From Patescibacteria group bacterium (lineage in GTDB: Bacteria; Patescibacteriota; Patescibacteriia; UBA1558; S5-K13), in assembly GCA_028703545.1 (NCBI GenBank), contig JAQVMR010000059.1, positions 1 to 6,044 on the forward strand: a DNA stretch of 6,044 bases. The letters run 5' to 3'. Positions within the stretch are counted from its first letter, which is position 1, and every line of letters starts with the position of its first letter. The notes under the pieces were generated by a model that made no database searches, was not told the DNA's origin, and saw nothing but the letters and a program-made list of their open reading frames with translations. The position numbers and the translations under genes are program-made. This document shows positions 5,711 through 6,044 of this stretch, one piece after another.

Positions 5711-6044
5711 GTTTTTTAAAAGACAAGATTATCCAATTGGCCTAGATATTTCAGATTTTTCTTTGAAATTTGTTCAATTATATAAAAAATCAAATAAAAT
5801 AGGTATTCAATCTTTTGGTAAATTGATGTTAGAAAAAGGTATTATAGAAAATAACTATATAAAAAATATGGATGCTTTCGTTGCAGGCATGAAAGAATTG
5901 ATTGATAATCCAAAATTTGGAAGAGTGACATCAAAAAGAGTTGTTGTGTGTTTGCCAGAACCAAAAACATTTATAAAGCTTATAAAAATTCCAAGAGATA
6001 AAAAATTAGACGAAGAGCACATAGAAAGAGAAATTAAAAAATGT
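5709..6044 (+). CDS. pilM: PilM, actin-like type IV pilus assembly protein, N-terminal fragment
   Basis: The frame is open from the ATG at 5709 to the end of the window, giving 112 of the usual 350 or so residues. PilM is a cytoplasmic actin/FtsA-fold ATP-binding protein. It binds the N-terminal tail of PilN and connects the PilN-PilO alignment complex to the PilB-PilC motor. The N-terminus M-F-F-K-R-Q-D-Y-P-I is followed by G-L-D-I-S-D-F-S-L-K-F-V-Q-L (11-24), the phosphate-1 loop characteristic of PilM. Residues 75-84 (S-K-R-V-V-V-C-L-P-E) and 88-95 (F-I-K-L-I-K-I-P) match the family's next strands (typically a-v-x-s-l-P ... v-f-x-r-x-i-x-x-P). There is no transmembrane segment. The gene follows a 51-base gap that contains a candidate promoter, and no Shine-Dalgarno motif is visible before the ATG. 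The start is supported because the signature sits at its normal distance from the N-terminus. pilN and pilO would be expected downstream but lie outside the window. Confidence 0.9.
   Translation, partial: MFFKRQDYPIGLDISDFSLKFVQLYKKSNKIGIQSFGKLMLEKGIIENNYIKNMDAFVAGMKELIDNPKFGRVTSKRVVVCLPEPKTFIKLIKIPRDKKLDEEHIEREIKKC

Noticed and set aside
1..6044. CRISPR array, tRNA/rRNA genes, insertion sequences, integrase or toxin-antitoxin genes
   Set aside because: Nearly every base is accounted for by pilus genes. No spaced short repeats, transposase motifs, terminal inverted repeats or tRNA-like folds were seen.

Overview
The window is a dense, one-strand piece of a type IV pilus (T4P) assembly locus. 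It is strongly AT-rich, with AT-rich codon choice throughout. The genes are separated by 2 to 9 bases, except for one 51-base gap. All readable genes are on the + strand and use the standard genetic code, with TAA or TAG stops. AT-richness, tight packing, KAFTLIE-type prepilin leaders and the order pilB-pilC-minor prepilins-pilM resemble Candidate Phyla Radiation (Patescibacteria, Parcubacteria-like) genomes. That assignment is an inference from pattern; the window has no rRNA or other marker gene.

Layout: (1) 2-154, the last 50 codons of the extension ATPase PilB. (2) 160-1332, the inner-membrane platform protein PilC, complete. (3) 1335-3515, a 726-residue PilV-like minor prepilin with a very large exported part: an immunoglobulin/carboxypeptidase-regulatory-like domain, about seven beta-propeller blades, and a second Ig-like domain. 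(4) 3519-4097, a PilW/GspJ-like minor prepilin of ordinary size. (5) 4107-5657, a 516-residue PilX/GspK-like minor prepilin without Glu+5 and with a cysteine-rich insert. (6) 5658-5708, a 51-base gap holding a candidate extended -10 promoter and a 10-bp direct repeat. (7) 5709-6044, the N-terminal 112 residues of the actin-like protein PilM, cut by the window edge.

How they fit together: PilB hydrolyses ATP and drives pilin extraction through PilC. PilM is the cytoplasmic part of the PilM-N-O alignment complex. The three minor prepilins between the motor genes would form the tip-initiation complex, with the Glu5-less PilX/GspK-like subunit at the extreme tip. The main point of interest is that the PilV-like subunit carries its own beta-propeller. 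In other bacteria a propeller is supplied at the pilus tip by a separate protein, PilY1. This locus therefore looks like a tip-adhesin module built into a minor pilin. No major pilin, prepilin peptidase, secretin or PilY1 gene is in the window; they may lie outside it.
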